DNA from: Cenococcum geophilum 1.58
Taxonomy: Eukaryota > Ascomycota > Dothideomycetes > Gloniales > Gloniaceae
DNA length: 64,000 bases
Reading direction: 5' to 3'
NCBI GenBank assembly: GCA_001692895.1
Contig: KV748207.1
Location: forward strand, 124,001 to 188,000
This document shows positions 34,377 to 47,572 of this stretch, in pieces; within the stretch, counting starts at the first letter, position 1, and each line of letters starts with the position of its first letter. Position numbers and translations under genes: made by a program. Below the pieces are notes generated by a model. The model worked only from the letters and a program-made list of their open reading frames with translations. It was not told the origin of the DNA and made no database searches.

Positions 34377-37300
34377 GAAGCTTAAGATAAATAGTTTCCT
34401 TAATATAGTTAAATAATAACTTTAAGATCTAGAAGAAATCCACCTAATACTAAATAAGCGAGGCTTATTGGCCACCCCTAAGGAAATCGACTGAAGACTA
34501 GAAAGGATCTAGGCAGTAATTAAAAATAGGCTAGAAGAGCACTGCCCGATTTCAAAACTGGGCCCCTATATGCGATATATATAGTCTATATAATGTGCAG
34601 TTTTAGTTACTAGCTAATAATAAGCAAGAAGGAAATATATAAGTAGCTATAACCCTAAAGATAAGAGATGATATAAAGATATAAGAAACTAGCTAAAGAA
34701 TACCCTAAAAAAAGAAGTAAGGAATAACTGGAGACGGTTTATAAATGAGTATATTTTTAACCCGAGCCTCCCCTATAATAAGGGCCTTTGGGTTATAGCG
34801 AAATGGGTAAAGAAAAAGGTAAGGCGCTTAGTAGAAGATTTATATTTACTACCCCTATAAAGAGTAGGAGAATTATAGGCTATAAATAACAATAATAAGA
34901 AGGCAAAGATCCTTATAGAAAGGTTCTTTCCCTAACTAGCTCTAGTAGACCTTAGTAATATTATGGGTAAAACACTAGTGACTTGCCTGTGGGTTAACAG
35001 CGATATAATAATAGAGGAAATGGCTAGAACTATTAGCCGCCTTTTAAATAATATAGTATTAGGACTAGATAGGATTCTAAATAAGGCCCTAAAAACTTAT
35101 AGGCTACTTATAGCACCTTAGCTTATAAATATAGCTAGAGCATGCTTTGCTATAGGCTACTACTTATAACTTGGAAGATCTATAATGACGGTTATTTTAT
35201 AAAAAAAAAGGTAAAGCAGATTACTTAATCCTAGGAAGCTACCGCCCTATTGCCTTAGAAAACACCCTTAGCAAGATCTTAGAAAGGGTAATAGCGGAAC
35301 ATATAGCAGATATGGTAGAGGAATACGCCTTACTACTATAAAGCTAAATAGGGGCAAGAAAGAACCGCTTAACACTATTAGCACTTACGCTACTTGCTAC
35401 TACTATTAGATCTATATAGGCGATGCGAAAGGACTTTATAGTATTAATACTTAGCCTAGATATTAGTAGTGCCTACAATAATATACCCTATAAGCGTCTC
35501 CTATATATCCTTAGGGTAAAGGGCTTTCTAGAATGGATTATATAATTTATCTAAGGGTTTATAGGCCAGAAAGAAATATTACTAGTCTTTAGCAGATACT
35601 AAAGCCCCCCTATTATAGTTACAACAGGAATACTATAAGGATTACCCCTCTTGCTTATACTCTTTCTTTTCTTTATAAGTAACCTGCTTAACTCCTTTAA
35701 GGAAGGGGCAACCTAGGGGATAGGCTTTATTAATAATATAAACCTAATTATATACGGGCTAATAGCTATAGAGAATTGCAGAACACTAGAGAAAGCCTAT
35801 AACACTTATATAGAATAGGTAAAACGTTATAGAGTCTAATTCTTACTAGAGAAATACTAGCTAATCTATTTTATAAGAAAACGCAACTAATCTATAGATC
35901 TCTAGCATATAATTCACATTTAAGGCTTTAGGGGTTAACCAGTTTAAGGCCTAAGGGTATTAGGAGTATGGGTAGATAGTAAGCTCTAGTAGAGCGCATA
36001 TACGGCGTAAGCGGCCTATAAAGGCCAAGTATAGTTTATTACTTTATCTAGGATTGTTAATTCTATATAGGGTCTATGCTTTTAGAGGTCACGCCTACTA
36101 TATATAGCAGTTATCTGGCCAACTATAATATATAGATCCAGTATTTGGGCCATTGGAGAAACTAAGAAGGGCCCCCCTAAATTACTCCTTAAACCACTTT
36201 AAAAGGTCTAAATAGCCTACCTTTAGAGTATTATAGGCGGGTATAAGCGAACGGCCACAGCACTACTTAAGAAGGAATCTAATATTCCCCCCCTATAGTT
36301 ATATATTAAAGCCGCTGTAATATAAAGGATGTAAAATAAACGCAACTCTAATATTATAAAGTATATTAAGACACGCCTAAGTAAACTATGGAGGGACCCT
36401 AAGGTGCCCTATAGGAGAATAAACTAATAACCCTAAAGTAGGGAAGAGATATTAGAGAAATAGGTAAAGAAAGTAAAAGAAGAATAGTGCCGCTTTAGGG
36501 CCTAGGCCTATATAGAGGAGGAAGGGAGACGTATAAGAGGTTAGTAAAGATAATAGTAAGATAGAGAAAGGAACTAAAGTAGAATACGTAAGAACGCTGG
36601 GAAACTATCTACCGTAATGTAATACTAGTTGGACTAATATTAAAGAGGTAAATGGGAGTTAAAGGTATAGAGGCTGACTTAGGTAAGACAAACCTAAGCT
36701 ATAGTATAATTAATGCTATAGGGGGTAAATACCTAAGGGCTCTAAGAAGGCCTAATAAAGGCAGAAAATATAATAGTAACACTCTTAAGAACAGAAATAA
36801 TAGGACTAAAAGATTGGCTTTACTAGGTGGGTGTTCTAGTAGGTAGCCTAAGATATAAATATAGCTGGCTAAGACAGACACTAAAACACGTAATACTGCT
36901 ATGCCCCCTACGCACCAATTAAGAAATAATGCTCTTAGTAGCTGGTATAGAGAACTATAATACACTGCTCTTAACATAAAAAGGCCTTAAGGCGGTTACC
37001 CAGTGGCTTATTAGTTAAAATGTGCTAAATTAGTTCTAGGTTATAAGGGAAATGGTAATAGAAGGCAAGGGGGCGAGTAGTAGGTGCCCCCTAGTAACTC
37101 TACAGTAGTAGAGTAATAGTTTATAATACTAGCGCGTCCGTAGGCTTATTACGGCAGCAGTGGTTCCTAAGGAGGTTAAATAGTAAGGTAGTAGAGCACT
37201 ATAGGCGACTTATAGGCGCTAAGTAGGCAAGTCCTAAAAGGCGGGGAGATGGATTACGGGGTTTTCTTATTTTTCTTAAATAGAGTTTTCTCCCTATATA

Positions 37301-37481
37301 TAAATAAGGAGTAGTCCGCGTGGGCCTAATAGGGATCCGAATTAGACGTTAAGCAATGAATTATTATTATATAACTAAGTAATTAAGTACACGGTAGGTT
37401 AAGCCTAGTTAGGAAATTATATACTAGCTTAGAGTTAACCAGAGACATAACCATTTAACGCCATTTTACAGCTTTAACAAT

Positions 37482-37521
37482 TTAGGGTGTCTCTATTACT
37501 GCAGTAATAGACACCCTAAAT
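37482..37521. repeat. Near-perfect 40-nt palindrome
   Basis: TTTAGGGTGTC ... GACACCCTAAA around the centre TATTACTGCAGTAATA; only a 2-nt insertion (TC) in the left arm breaks symmetry. No duplication that would show it is a mobile element by itself. Confidence 0.7.
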
Positions 37522-37689
37522 AATTAACTCTCCTAAAGTTTAATATTACCCTAAGCGCTATAGCTCTCCTGCAGTAACTAAGCAGCCTTAACTTCTGCTT
37601 AGCGCCAAGTCTTATTATATTACCGCTAAGCCTTAAGCCTTATTGCATCGCCGCAGAGCCTTATAAGCCTTATTACATTGCCGCCGAGG

Positions 37690-37766
37690 CCCTTAGCTTA
37701 ATTAGGCAGTAGGAGGTTGTGGGTTTAGTTCCCATTCGTAACGTGTTAAAATCATTAAAAAAAACA
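37690..37766 (+). ncRNA. tRNA-like segment with A-rich tail, possible SINE
   Basis: TTAGCTTAATTAGG resembles a polymerase III A box and GGGTTTAGTTCCC a B box. GTGGG / CCCAT flanking a 7-nt loop forms a T-arm-like stem, followed by ATTAAAAAAAAC. The spacing between boxes is shorter than in a tRNA. Upstream text (GCCTTATTRCATYGCCGC) is repeated twice at about 37,638-37,686. No target duplication found, so this is tentative. Confidence 0.33.
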
Positions 37767-38181
37767 TTATTTCCTATTAATCCACGTATTAGCAAGGCTT
37801 TAAATTAATCCTATTATTCTTATCTTATTTTTAACGCCCCAAGTTATATAAAACCTATGTATTTATATTATGGCCTAATAGGCCACTTAAGAACTTCGGG
37901 AAAGTAGTATAATTACGTTGGGCTAGCTCTAAATTAAATTAAAGCAATTACAGAACTTACCGTACCACTACGCCGCGATAACTTTACATTATAATATCTA
38001 TAATTTAATTAAATTATAACCCCTTTCTAAATCTTATAATTGAATATTTCGGCGTATAATACTATGCTAAGGCTTATAATGCAGGTATAGATTACAACTT
38101 AAGCATAACTAAATTGCAACGCCGTGGCTCTATGCCAATTAATTAATATACGGCTCTAAAATTAAGATCTATAACACTAAA

Positions 38182-38468
38182 TGTAGCTAGAAGCGTTGGA
38201 TATATCGTAAAGACAGCTAACGCGCTAGTGGTAAGCGAACTAATAGTGTAATAGTAGAATATGGTAGAATATAGCAGGACACGGCTAATACGCTAGTGGT
38301 AAGCAAGCTAATGGCGAGGTAGTAAAATATGGTAGAATATAGCAGGACGCGCCCAATATATATATATAACGCGCGTCGTAAGTAGAAAAATAATAATCCA
38401 TTAATAACACCGTATAGTATATATTATTGTAATATATATATTTTATATGTTATTAAAGCATACTAATA
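38182..38468 (+). repeat. CopB 5' LTR (287 bp)
   Basis: TGTAGCTAGAAGCGTTGG to TACTAATA. Contains the motif GCTAGTGGTAAGC plus CTAAT twice, and two copies of GAATATRGYAGAATATAGCA-type text. Confidence 0.92.
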
Positions 38469-38763
38469 CTAATTAGTAAGCGCGTATAGATTGGGAAATA
38501 CACATTAGTTTAAAAGACGTCTAACGCTCTACCTTATAACGGCCTTATTTTAGTTAAAGAAAGTACTAAAGATAATCTAAAAGCTTAATAGCTTGCCGTT
38601 GCCTATAGACCCTTATTACTGCTAAGAATTAAACAATATATTCTAGATTTGGAAGAATATTGCTTCCTACCTTATTAAAAATTAAGTTTTTAACAACTTA
38701 TATTAACTACCCTTTCTCCCTCCTTACAAATACTATAAATACTCTCTCTCTATAAACACTAAC

Positions 38764-39031
38764 TGTATAATTACAGCACCTATTATACCAAACACGTGCT
38801 TACGCGTTCGGTACACCAGGTACGCGTTTACGCGTTTAGTATACTAACCACTCGCTTACGCGTCTAGTACACTTATAAAGCACTAACTAATTAGGGGGAA
38901 GGTGCATCAGTATATAGACCACGTAGTCTGCTTTATACAATTAACAGTCACCATCTAAACAAGCATACGATACTATATATATTTCATGCCCGTAAATACA
39001 ACTTACTTATGCTATTAAGTTAGTACAAACA
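38764..39031 (+). repeat. CopC 5' LTR (268 bp)
   Basis: TGTATAATTACAGCACC to AGTACAAACA, with repeated ACGCGT hexamers at about 38,806-38,875. Confidence 0.93.
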
Positions 39032-39410
39032 CTAATTAGTAAGCGCGCACAGATCAGCAATCACTTAACACCTCCCCCCAAGCGATATACACGACAGCAA
39101 CCACCCGTTTAGACTCCTAGTACAACCTACTAAAAGGTCAAAAGTCGGGGATTACGGACTTATCTCCAACTCTATATACTTATTTAAGTCTTAGTACGGT
39201 TTACCAGAAGTTATAAACGTAAATACAAACCTATACAGAACCCCTATCCTTAACCCCCTTAAACCTTAAACCTCTTTAGACCTTTTATAGAAACCTCCTA
39301 CCCTCTTATAAACTATTACAGACCCGTTAATTGATTTTACAGACCGTTATAAAACCTCCCCCACCTATTATAAGCTGCTACTACCCGCTACGCACTATAC
39401 TATACTATAG

Positions 39411-42400
39411 TATGGCAGATATTAGCAAGCAAGTCAGCAAAGGTCAAAAGAAGTGGAGATAAGGCGTCAACGTTACGTCTATAAACGACGTTAACAACTA
39501 TATTAGCTTTAAAATCCTTAAATACAGACACTTTAAGCTTATAAATAACGACCTATAAAAGTAATATAAGGAAGACTTTACGGACTTTACGGAAGCTATT
39601 TTTAAGGCTTATAACCCTACTGCTATCTATAACCTATAAACCCTTTTATATCACTAAGGCGTATAGGTTAAAAGGGACAAACAAGTCACTATTATACGGT
39701 CTCTATATAATATACTACGTAAAGAGGACTAAATAGAATAGACTAAAGAGCAAATCTTAGATTATATCAAAACTAGTAACCTCTTTGCCTCCTTTAAACT
39801 TAACAGAATCTCTAGCCTTATAGCTAACCTATTTAACTAAATTCGTTCCATAAACCTAAGTAGCATTAGAATTAATCTTACTAGCCAAAGTATACCTAAT
39901 ACTCAAGTTACGGACCACAATACCCCCATAACCCAAATTACAGACTATAATACCCCTATAAACCAAAATACGGACTAAATTACCCCTATTATTTAAGTTA
40001 CAGATTTATAAGCTATATATCCACAAGCTATAGATCTATAAGTTATAGATCCGCAACCTACCTAAGTAAAGACCTATAGCAAGGAGCTAGCTAACCTAGC
40101 TAAGCTCTATACCAACAAATCCAAGTATAGCGGTGAAAACGATAACTTTAACTTTAAACTCACTATCTTTACGGACCTTTATTAGAAGGCTAATATTCCT
40201 AAATAGGAATTTAGCTAAGCCTACTCTACTATACTACGCGGCCTAGCACTTAACCACTACTACACTAACCTTAAGAGTAACCCCCTTAGTGTTCCCTTTA
40301 ATAAGCTATATAAAGCTACGCGTAACTACTTTAAAGGACCGGAATATAAGCGTAATATTCTTACCTAATAGAATGCAACTAAGCTACGGACCGTAATCGA
40401 TAAGAATACTGAAAAATTAACTATAGAGTGCCTACAAATTCTCATTAAAGACCTTCGGCACCTATAGCACGGCCTTAACACTAAGCTTTAAACAGATGAC
40501 TTCCTATATAATAAACTTATTACAGCCTACCAGGAAGTAGAGCCCTATAAGTACGCCTACTACAAGCCTATAGATACCTTAGCTAGCCTTATTAATAACC
40601 TACGCTCCTCTATTATAACGTATAAAGTCTTAAACCCACTAGGTAGCACTTAAGCCTTTATTATAGATATTTAATATCCGTAAACAGACTTAAACGTCTA
40701 CTTTACAGACCGCTGTTACCGCTAGCAGCACCCATACCAACCAAGTCCCACCTGTAACCCCTATAGCAACCCCCATATAAAAACATACCCCTGTAGATAA
40801 ACCAGCCAGAAGTGCTTCGTGTGCGGTAAGGAAGGATATTAGTCTATAAGGTATACCTAGGAAGAACATAACAAGTCTAGGAAGAGATTTAATAGCCGTA
40901 TTAACTAGTTTATTTTAAAATACAAAGGAGAGGAAGTAGAAAAGCCCCCTAATAAGTTAATAGAAGCCCTTATAATTGACTTTAACTTAGACGCTTAGAA
41001 ACAAGAGACCTTAGAAACATTCCTAACCACTTTTAGACCTTTTACAGATAGCCAAGCCTTTAATATTACGACCGTATTAGCCGACCGTTCCTTTATATAC
41101 TTAGTTACGCCCAAAAACCATTCCGCAAGTACCCCCATTACGGATATTATAGATTATAAGCAGGACCTATTTACATATATCACCACAGAACGCTATACCC
41201 CTAAGGAATTCTACAGTGTTATAATTGACATAGGTGCCTCTAAGAAGTCTACCGTAGGCTATAGACAATACCTCGTATATAGGACCACCACAAATAATAA
41301 TACGGATATTAATATTACACAAACTAGGGCCATAAACGTCTAATTCGGCATCAGCTCAACTGCATTAATTAGATCAGTTAAAGTTAAGACTCTAATTAGC
41401 CTAGTTAACTTCCACATAGTAAAAGCGGACACCCCCTTCCTACTCTATCTTGTAGACATAGATAGGTTATAGGTATACTACAATAATATTATAGACACCC
41501 TAATTGGCCCCGCAACTGCCCTAGGAAGTAAGCATATTACCCTACCAATTATACAACAATTTAGACACCCGTTCCTTATATAGGGAGAGACTTTACGGAC
41601 CTATATTTAGGAATCTTTCGACTATAACCCGTGCTACCTTACCAGTACGGAGATCTACCGCCTATACTACCGTTTCGGCCACCCATCAGCCAAAAAGCTG
41701 TATAGAGTCCTTAAACGCTTTAGATATAACAACGTTAATAAAAAGGCAATTAACCACCTAACTAAATACTGCTCCTTCTACTAGAAATATAGACGTTCCC
41801 TAGGCCAATTTAAGTTCACCCTTTATAAGGACCTTAACTTTAACCACTTAGTGTATATAGATATTATATACATTAACGGCAATCCAGTATTATATATAAT
41901 TAACGAGGCAACCCGCTATTAAGCTGCCCGTTAGTTGTAAAATATATCCATAAAACACACTTAGGATATTTTACGGACCTGCTAAATCAACACATACGTC
42001 AGACCTCCGCAGTATATCACCCACAACGCCGGTAGGAACTTTATTAGTAAGGAATTCCAGTAGTATACTACGGCTATAGCTATATCAACAAAAGCTGTTC
42101 CAGTTAAGGCGCATTAGTCTATTAGGCTTATTAAGCGAGCTTACCTAGCCTTATAGAGAGCTTACTAGATTATTATAGACAAGTATAAGGACATCTAAAA
42201 GGAACTAGCTTTACAGATGGCCGTAAAAGCTGTTAACAATACCACTAGCCCTAACGGACTAGTACCCACCCTCTTAGTTTACGGAGCCTACCTAAGGATA
42301 AGCAACCTAAGCCCTCCTACCCCGTCTATTACGGAACGAGCAGCTATAATATAGAAGGCAATAACTAAAATAGTCAAGCTACGGGCCAAGTAAGCTATTA

Positions 42401-44424
42401 ATAACGCCCTACACTACCGCAACAGACCTAACATGACCCCAGTACACGACCTCCCGCTTAACTCTAAAGTCCTTATATAGCGTAAAAGCGGCAGTTAGAA
42501 TGGACCTTATTATCTACTAGCCGTAGAAAACAAGACGTGCTGCGTATAGCTTCCTAGTAGGCTAACCAGCTTCAGAAGCACGTCCATAAAACCCTACTTT
42601 CGGCCCAAAAACACCCATAACGTCAAACCAGACAAACTAGAAGCACCTATCAAACTAGATAAACCGGAAGCACCCACCAAATCAAACAAACTAGAAGCAC
42701 CTTTGCCTACCCCAAAAGTCCCCCAGAAACCCACTAAACCTACTAAACCTACCGTAAAGCATAGTCAAGAACGCCCCCGAAAGCACCCCGTAACTAAAAA
42801 CACTATAATAGAAAATTACCTAACCTCCACAAGAATATCCGCAAGGCAATCTTCACCTATAGATATATTAGTTCTAGTATAGGAAACCCCATTTATAGAC
42901 TTATAACATAAAGAGATTAACGGACTACTTAAAAAGGGTATCTTTGCGGTTATAATAGAGAAAGACGTCCCACAAGGCGTCCGTATATTTAACTCACACT
43001 TTATTAACAAGATTAAGCACCCTAGTACTAACAAAGCCTTTAAGAAATTAAGGCTTATTATATAAGCTTATAACGACAAGGGAAAGGACTTAGTCCTTAT
43101 ATAATCGCCTACAATTTAACAAGTCAGCCAATAAATTATACTTATACTTACGCCGGGACTATAGCAAACTAAACCCGTAGCCCTATACTTACGGGACATC
43201 TTATAAGCCTACATACAGTCCAATACCTACCTAAGTAGGGACATCTTTATACGACTACCCCATAAGCTTAACCTATAACTAGGAATAATTTTACGGGTCA
43301 TAAAACCTCTTTATAGAGTACTAGAAGCTAGGAACTACTAGTTTAAGACATACCACCAGCATTACGTTAGTAAGCTTAAAATAGAACAGTTAACCTACAA
43401 CCCCTACCTCCTATACAGCCCATCGAACGGCCTTAGTATTATTAGACTTCAAACAGATAATACCCTATTCTTAGCAGACCAGACCTTTACGGACGCTAAA
43501 GAAACTAAACTACAAAAGGCCAAGTTCTTAGCAAAGCCGCAAAAGCAGTTAACTAAGCAAAATCTAATTAAGTTTAATAGAGGCCTAATTACATAAAAGG
43601 GCAACCTAATTAAGCTAACTTAGGAACGCTAAGCTTAAAACCTAAAGCTTATTATAGCAAAGCCTATAAACCTTACTAGTTCCCACAGAGAGACCCATAA
43701 AACCGTAAATATAAAGAACTAATACGCTGCACAGCGTGTAAGAGGCGCCTATATTGCCACAGTCTGCTAACCTAAATCTGCCTACAACTTATCCTTTATA
43801 GCCCAGGCAGTAGATCCGTAAGAAGAAAATATTAAGCAGCTTAATAAGCGCATTTAGTGGCAAATTAATAATACAGCAAGGGAACTTACTTTTATACCAC
43901 TAGACCTAAATTCCCTTAGCCTACTAGCATTTACGGACGCCTCCTTTACCAATAACAAAGACCTATCATTACAAATTGGCTTTATAATTATACTTACGGA
44001 CCGCAATTAGGACGTAAATATACTACACTAGTCTTTAATTAAGTGCAAATAAGTAACCCATAGTATACTAGCTTCTAAACTATATACACTAGCTTATAAA
44101 TTTAATATAGCAGCTATAATTAAATTAACGGTCCAGAAGATTCTACAACTAGAGCAGTTACCCCTAGTTTTATACACTAATTTAAAGTCCCTTTACAACT
44201 ACCTAGTTAAACTAGGTACGACACAAGAGAAGAGGCTCATAGTTAACCTAATGTGCTTACATTAGGCCTACAAACAACGTGAGATTACAGAGGTTAAATA
44301 GATCAGCAGCGGAGACAACCTAGCAGACGCCATGACTAAGGCAAAGCCGTATCAAGCCCTTAAAACCCTAATTAATACAAATAAGCTCAACCTAAAAGTT
44401 ATAAAATAGGTAGAACGGGACTAA
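39411..44424 (+). pseudogene. CopC gag-pol polyprotein, RIP-inactivated
   Basis: Starts MADISKQVSKGQKKW at 39,411 and ends ERD near 44,424. Gag has a knuckle beginning CFVC at 40,813-40,824, with the expected His read as Tyr. Protease: VIIDIGASKKSTVGYRQY (about 41,220). Integrase: YRFGHPSAKKLYR (about 41,660), THNAGRNFISKEFQ (about 42,010). A Lys/Pro/Thr-rich linker (42,610-42,760) precedes RT with KAFKKLRLII (about 43,035) and a catalytic box LQTDN (second Asp to Asn, about 43,450). RNase H: LLAFTDASFTNNKDLS (about 43,920). Stops are mostly former Gln or Trp codons. Confidence 0.86.
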
Positions 44425-44572
44425 CGGAGCACCTATAGTATATCTACGGCCCGTTAGAAGGCTATACGGCTCATTATACGGTACAGGTGGAAAACGGTAG
44501 AAAGCTATAGTGGAACTTAGTAGACTCACATAACCTGCCAAATTTTGCAGGGTGGTTGAATTAACCAATCAC

Positions 44573-44625
44573 GATTTTCCATCCCCGGGATAGAAAATCG
44601 CCATTAGTTCGCTTAGCACTAGCGC
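44573..44625 (+). repeat. CopC 3' module: dyad A plus GCTAGTG-type motif
   Basis: Dyad A at 44,573-44,599, nearly symmetric around CCCCGGG, followed by the reverse complement of the GCTAGTGGTAAGC motif. No dyad B recognised in this family. Confidence 0.75.
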
Positions 44626-44858
44626 CTTAGCGGCCCTTAAAATCTAACTTACAGCTTATCTACTGCCCGTCAAAAGGCTGTACGGTTCATTTTACAGACC
44701 ATAAGCAGAACTTACGGCTAGCTTAGGGCACCGTTTAGAAGGCAGCCTAAACGGCACCTTAGGGAGATTTCCTATATATTTTCCTTTGTGTTCTATAGTT
44801 TTATTAAAGCAATTACGAAGGCTGTACACAGGTGGTTTCATTTTTCAAGTACTGCCAG

Positions 44859-45126
44859 TGTATAATTACAGCACCTATTGTACCAAACGCGTGCTTATGC
44901 GTTCGGTATACTAGGTACGCGTTTACGCGTTTAGTGTACTAACCACTCGCTTACGCGTCTGGTGCACTTATAAAGCACTAACTAATTAGGGGGGAGGTGC
45001 ATCAATATATAGACCACGTAGTCTGCTTTATATAATCGATAGTTACTATCCAAACAAGTATATGATACTACATGTATTTCATGCCCGTGGATACAACTCA
45101 CTCATACTATTAAGTTAGTACGAACA
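44859..45126 (+). repeat. CopC 3' LTR (268 bp)
   Basis: TGTATAATTACAGCACC to AGTACGAACA, followed by CTAAC. Confidence 0.93.
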
Positions 45127-47572
45127 CTAACACCCTCTATTAACAACCTCTTTATAACTAGATAAGATGGCTATACCTATAAACTAAAAGGTAGAGGCAG
45201 AGTAATAGAAGAATAGAATTAATATATAAACTGCGACTAACGATAATATTATAGACTATATTTAGTTTAAGATATAGGAATATAATAACAATAACTCTAT
45301 TAACAGCGCTTTATAGGACTACTTTTAAGAAGACTTTAAAGAGTTTATTATGGATATATTCTCTTAAGCTAGCACCAAAACCCTTAAGAATCTTTTCCTC
45401 CTTCTTTGTAAAGGAGGAGTGTATATACATAAGAACGATAAACGTACTAAGCTTATACAAGTTTTGGCTAATATACTACTTAAAGAAACTTAACATAAAT
45501 AGAGCTAAGAAGAATTTAATAAAGCCTATAAAGAGCAATCTAATGGCACCTTTAAGTCTAATATACTTACTAATATATTTATACACGGCTTAAAACACAA
45601 GACTGCATAAACCCTTATACCTTAATTAATACCCAAAAGCACACCTATAACGACTCTACTAATGTCTTAAATAACTCCGCCTCTAAGTCCACTACTCCCA
45701 CCTCCGTAAGCCACAATACCTACTACTACTATACCCGTTACTATAGCACCTACTTCTATACTAGGGTATAGAAAGGAACTAGTAAATATAGCTAAGTTAT
45801 ATACAGACGACTAGAAATACAGTAGTACTAGCGGAAACTTTAACTTTAAGTTAACAATCTTCTATAATATCTGTAATAGAGCAGACGTTCCACCTAATAC
45901 CTACCTTAAGGCTCTCCCACTTATGCTATAAGGCCTAGCTCTAAATCACTACTATAATACTAGACTTGCTATACTTACGTTTAAGGACGCTTATAAGTTA
46001 CTTTATAGCTTCTTTAGAGGACCTAGTTCTAAACGCAAAAGCCTTAATAAATGGAATTTAATATCACTATAGATAGTTATATAAAAGAATACGGACAAAT
46101 TAACTAGTTAATATCTTTAGATACTAGTTACTAAACTCTCTTAACTATAGTATGGACTAAATTTAGAACTATAAGGAGTCCCATTCCTCTACAATAAGCT
46201 TATTATATCTTATTAGGGGATTCCCATATATTAAATTACTATATTAGATCCACCAGATAAACTAGGCCCCCTTATTAATAAACTATAATCCTTAATTACG
46301 GCTTATAAAAAGCAGAACTTAAAATAAGTTTAAGCCTATTATATAAACCGCCAATACCTTAAAAGGAGAGACAACTATAACCAAAATCACAATTATAATT
46401 AACCTCAATTCCCTCCTTAATATAAACCATGTTGCTTTATATATAATAAGAAGAACTGTCGCTTATAGAAGTATAGTAAGAAAAAATAAGAAGAGGTGAA
46501 GGCTTAGTTTAGAAGTATTAATAAGGACAAGTTTAATAAGTTTAATAATCGCTTTACTTAACGCCTTAATTAATACATCGCCGACTATAAGGACAATAAT
46601 AGTATTAACTTAAAAGAAGAGCTTAAAGAAGTCTTTTATACACTAACTATTAATGCAAGTACTAAGACAGTTAACTAGAATAATTAGTTGCATATTAATT
46701 ACTTCTATATATCCTTTAGTCAAGTTAAGTAATAAAAAGTAACCCCTATAGCTACTAACCTAGCAAATAAGGCCTTTAATTATTTAGTTATAACTATAGA
46801 TAGCGTAACTCCTTTTATATAAACACCTCTCGTAACTAATAAAGACCTATTTACTTATAATACGACTATATCCCGCTATACTATAGACCGCTTTTTAGGT
46901 ATTATAATTAATATAGGAGCCTCTAAACGCTCTACGGCAGGATATAGTTAGTTCTTAGCATTTTAAAGACTTAATACTAATATATAACTTAATATAACTA
47001 CATAAGGCATAGTTAACGTATAATTCGGTATTAGATTAACCTCATTAATTAGATTAGCTAAAGTGGCTACCCCTATTAGCATAATCGAGTTTTATATTAT
47101 TAAGGTTAATACCCTATTTTTACTTTACTTAGCAGATATAGACCACCTATAAGTATATTTTAATAACTTAAAGAACTTACTAGTCATATTTCGCAGTATA
47201 GTACTAGTTATACGTCATTTTGGCTACCCTTTCCTACTTTAGAATATATCCCTACGTACTTATTTAACTAAGTTATTTAAGTAAAACCCTTACTACTTAA
47301 CCGATATGGAACTAAAATAACTATATCGCCGTTTTAGCCACCCTTTAGTTAAGCGCCTTATATAAGTACTTAAGTGCTTAGGATATAATATTAATAGCAA
47401 GACCTTAGACCATCTTATACGCTACTACCATTATTATTAAAAACATGGAAAATTACCTAGTAGATTTAGATTTATAATATATAATAATGTTAATTTTAAC
47501 TACTTAATTATGGTTAATATTATATATATTAACGGCGTACCCCTTTTATATATTATTAATAAAGGAATATAA

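Larger units (their letters stand above)
25043..37362 (+). mobile_element. Non-LTR retrotransposon LINE-A, interrupted by a gypsy element
   Basis: Near-identical layout to LINE-B (47,573-53,130): both begin with an A-run followed by GGAGCTCTTGCTRCACC and end ...GACGTTAAGCAAYGAATT. Target duplication ATTATTATAT at 25,033-25,042 and 37,363-37,372. Without the gypsy insertion it measures about 5.5 kb. Endonuclease-like text lies near 27,170-27,560 (KFILLGDINLYYLR-type) and reverse transcriptase at about 34,980-35,900; the catalytic box reads FINN near 35,730. Consistent with the Tad1-like fungal LINEs. Inserted at the 3' end of the MULE transposase frame. Confidence 0.88.
37373..38181 (+). other. 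MULE 3' non-coding segment
   Basis: Continuation of the MULE after LINE-A, up to the CopB target duplication CTAAA (38,177-38,181). It contains a 40-nt near-perfect palindrome and a tRNA-like segment listed separately; the rest is TA-rich without frames. Confidence 0.65.
38764..45126 (+). mobile_element. Ty1/copia retrotransposon CopC, complete length (6,363 bp)
   Basis: 268-bp LTRs (38,764-39,031; 44,859-45,126), target duplication CTAAC (38,759-38,763; 45,127-45,131), and primer-site candidate CTAATTAGTAAGCGCGC after the 5' LTR. Inserted in the CopB leader. A second copy of the family starts the window on the minus strand. Long stretches between stops make it the least damaged copia here. 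Confidence 0.94.

Noticed and set aside
36652..36977. Open frames at 36,652-36,977 and 52,468-52,653
   Set aside because: Fragments and antisense shadows of the LINE C-terminal region; the same frame recurs in both copies.
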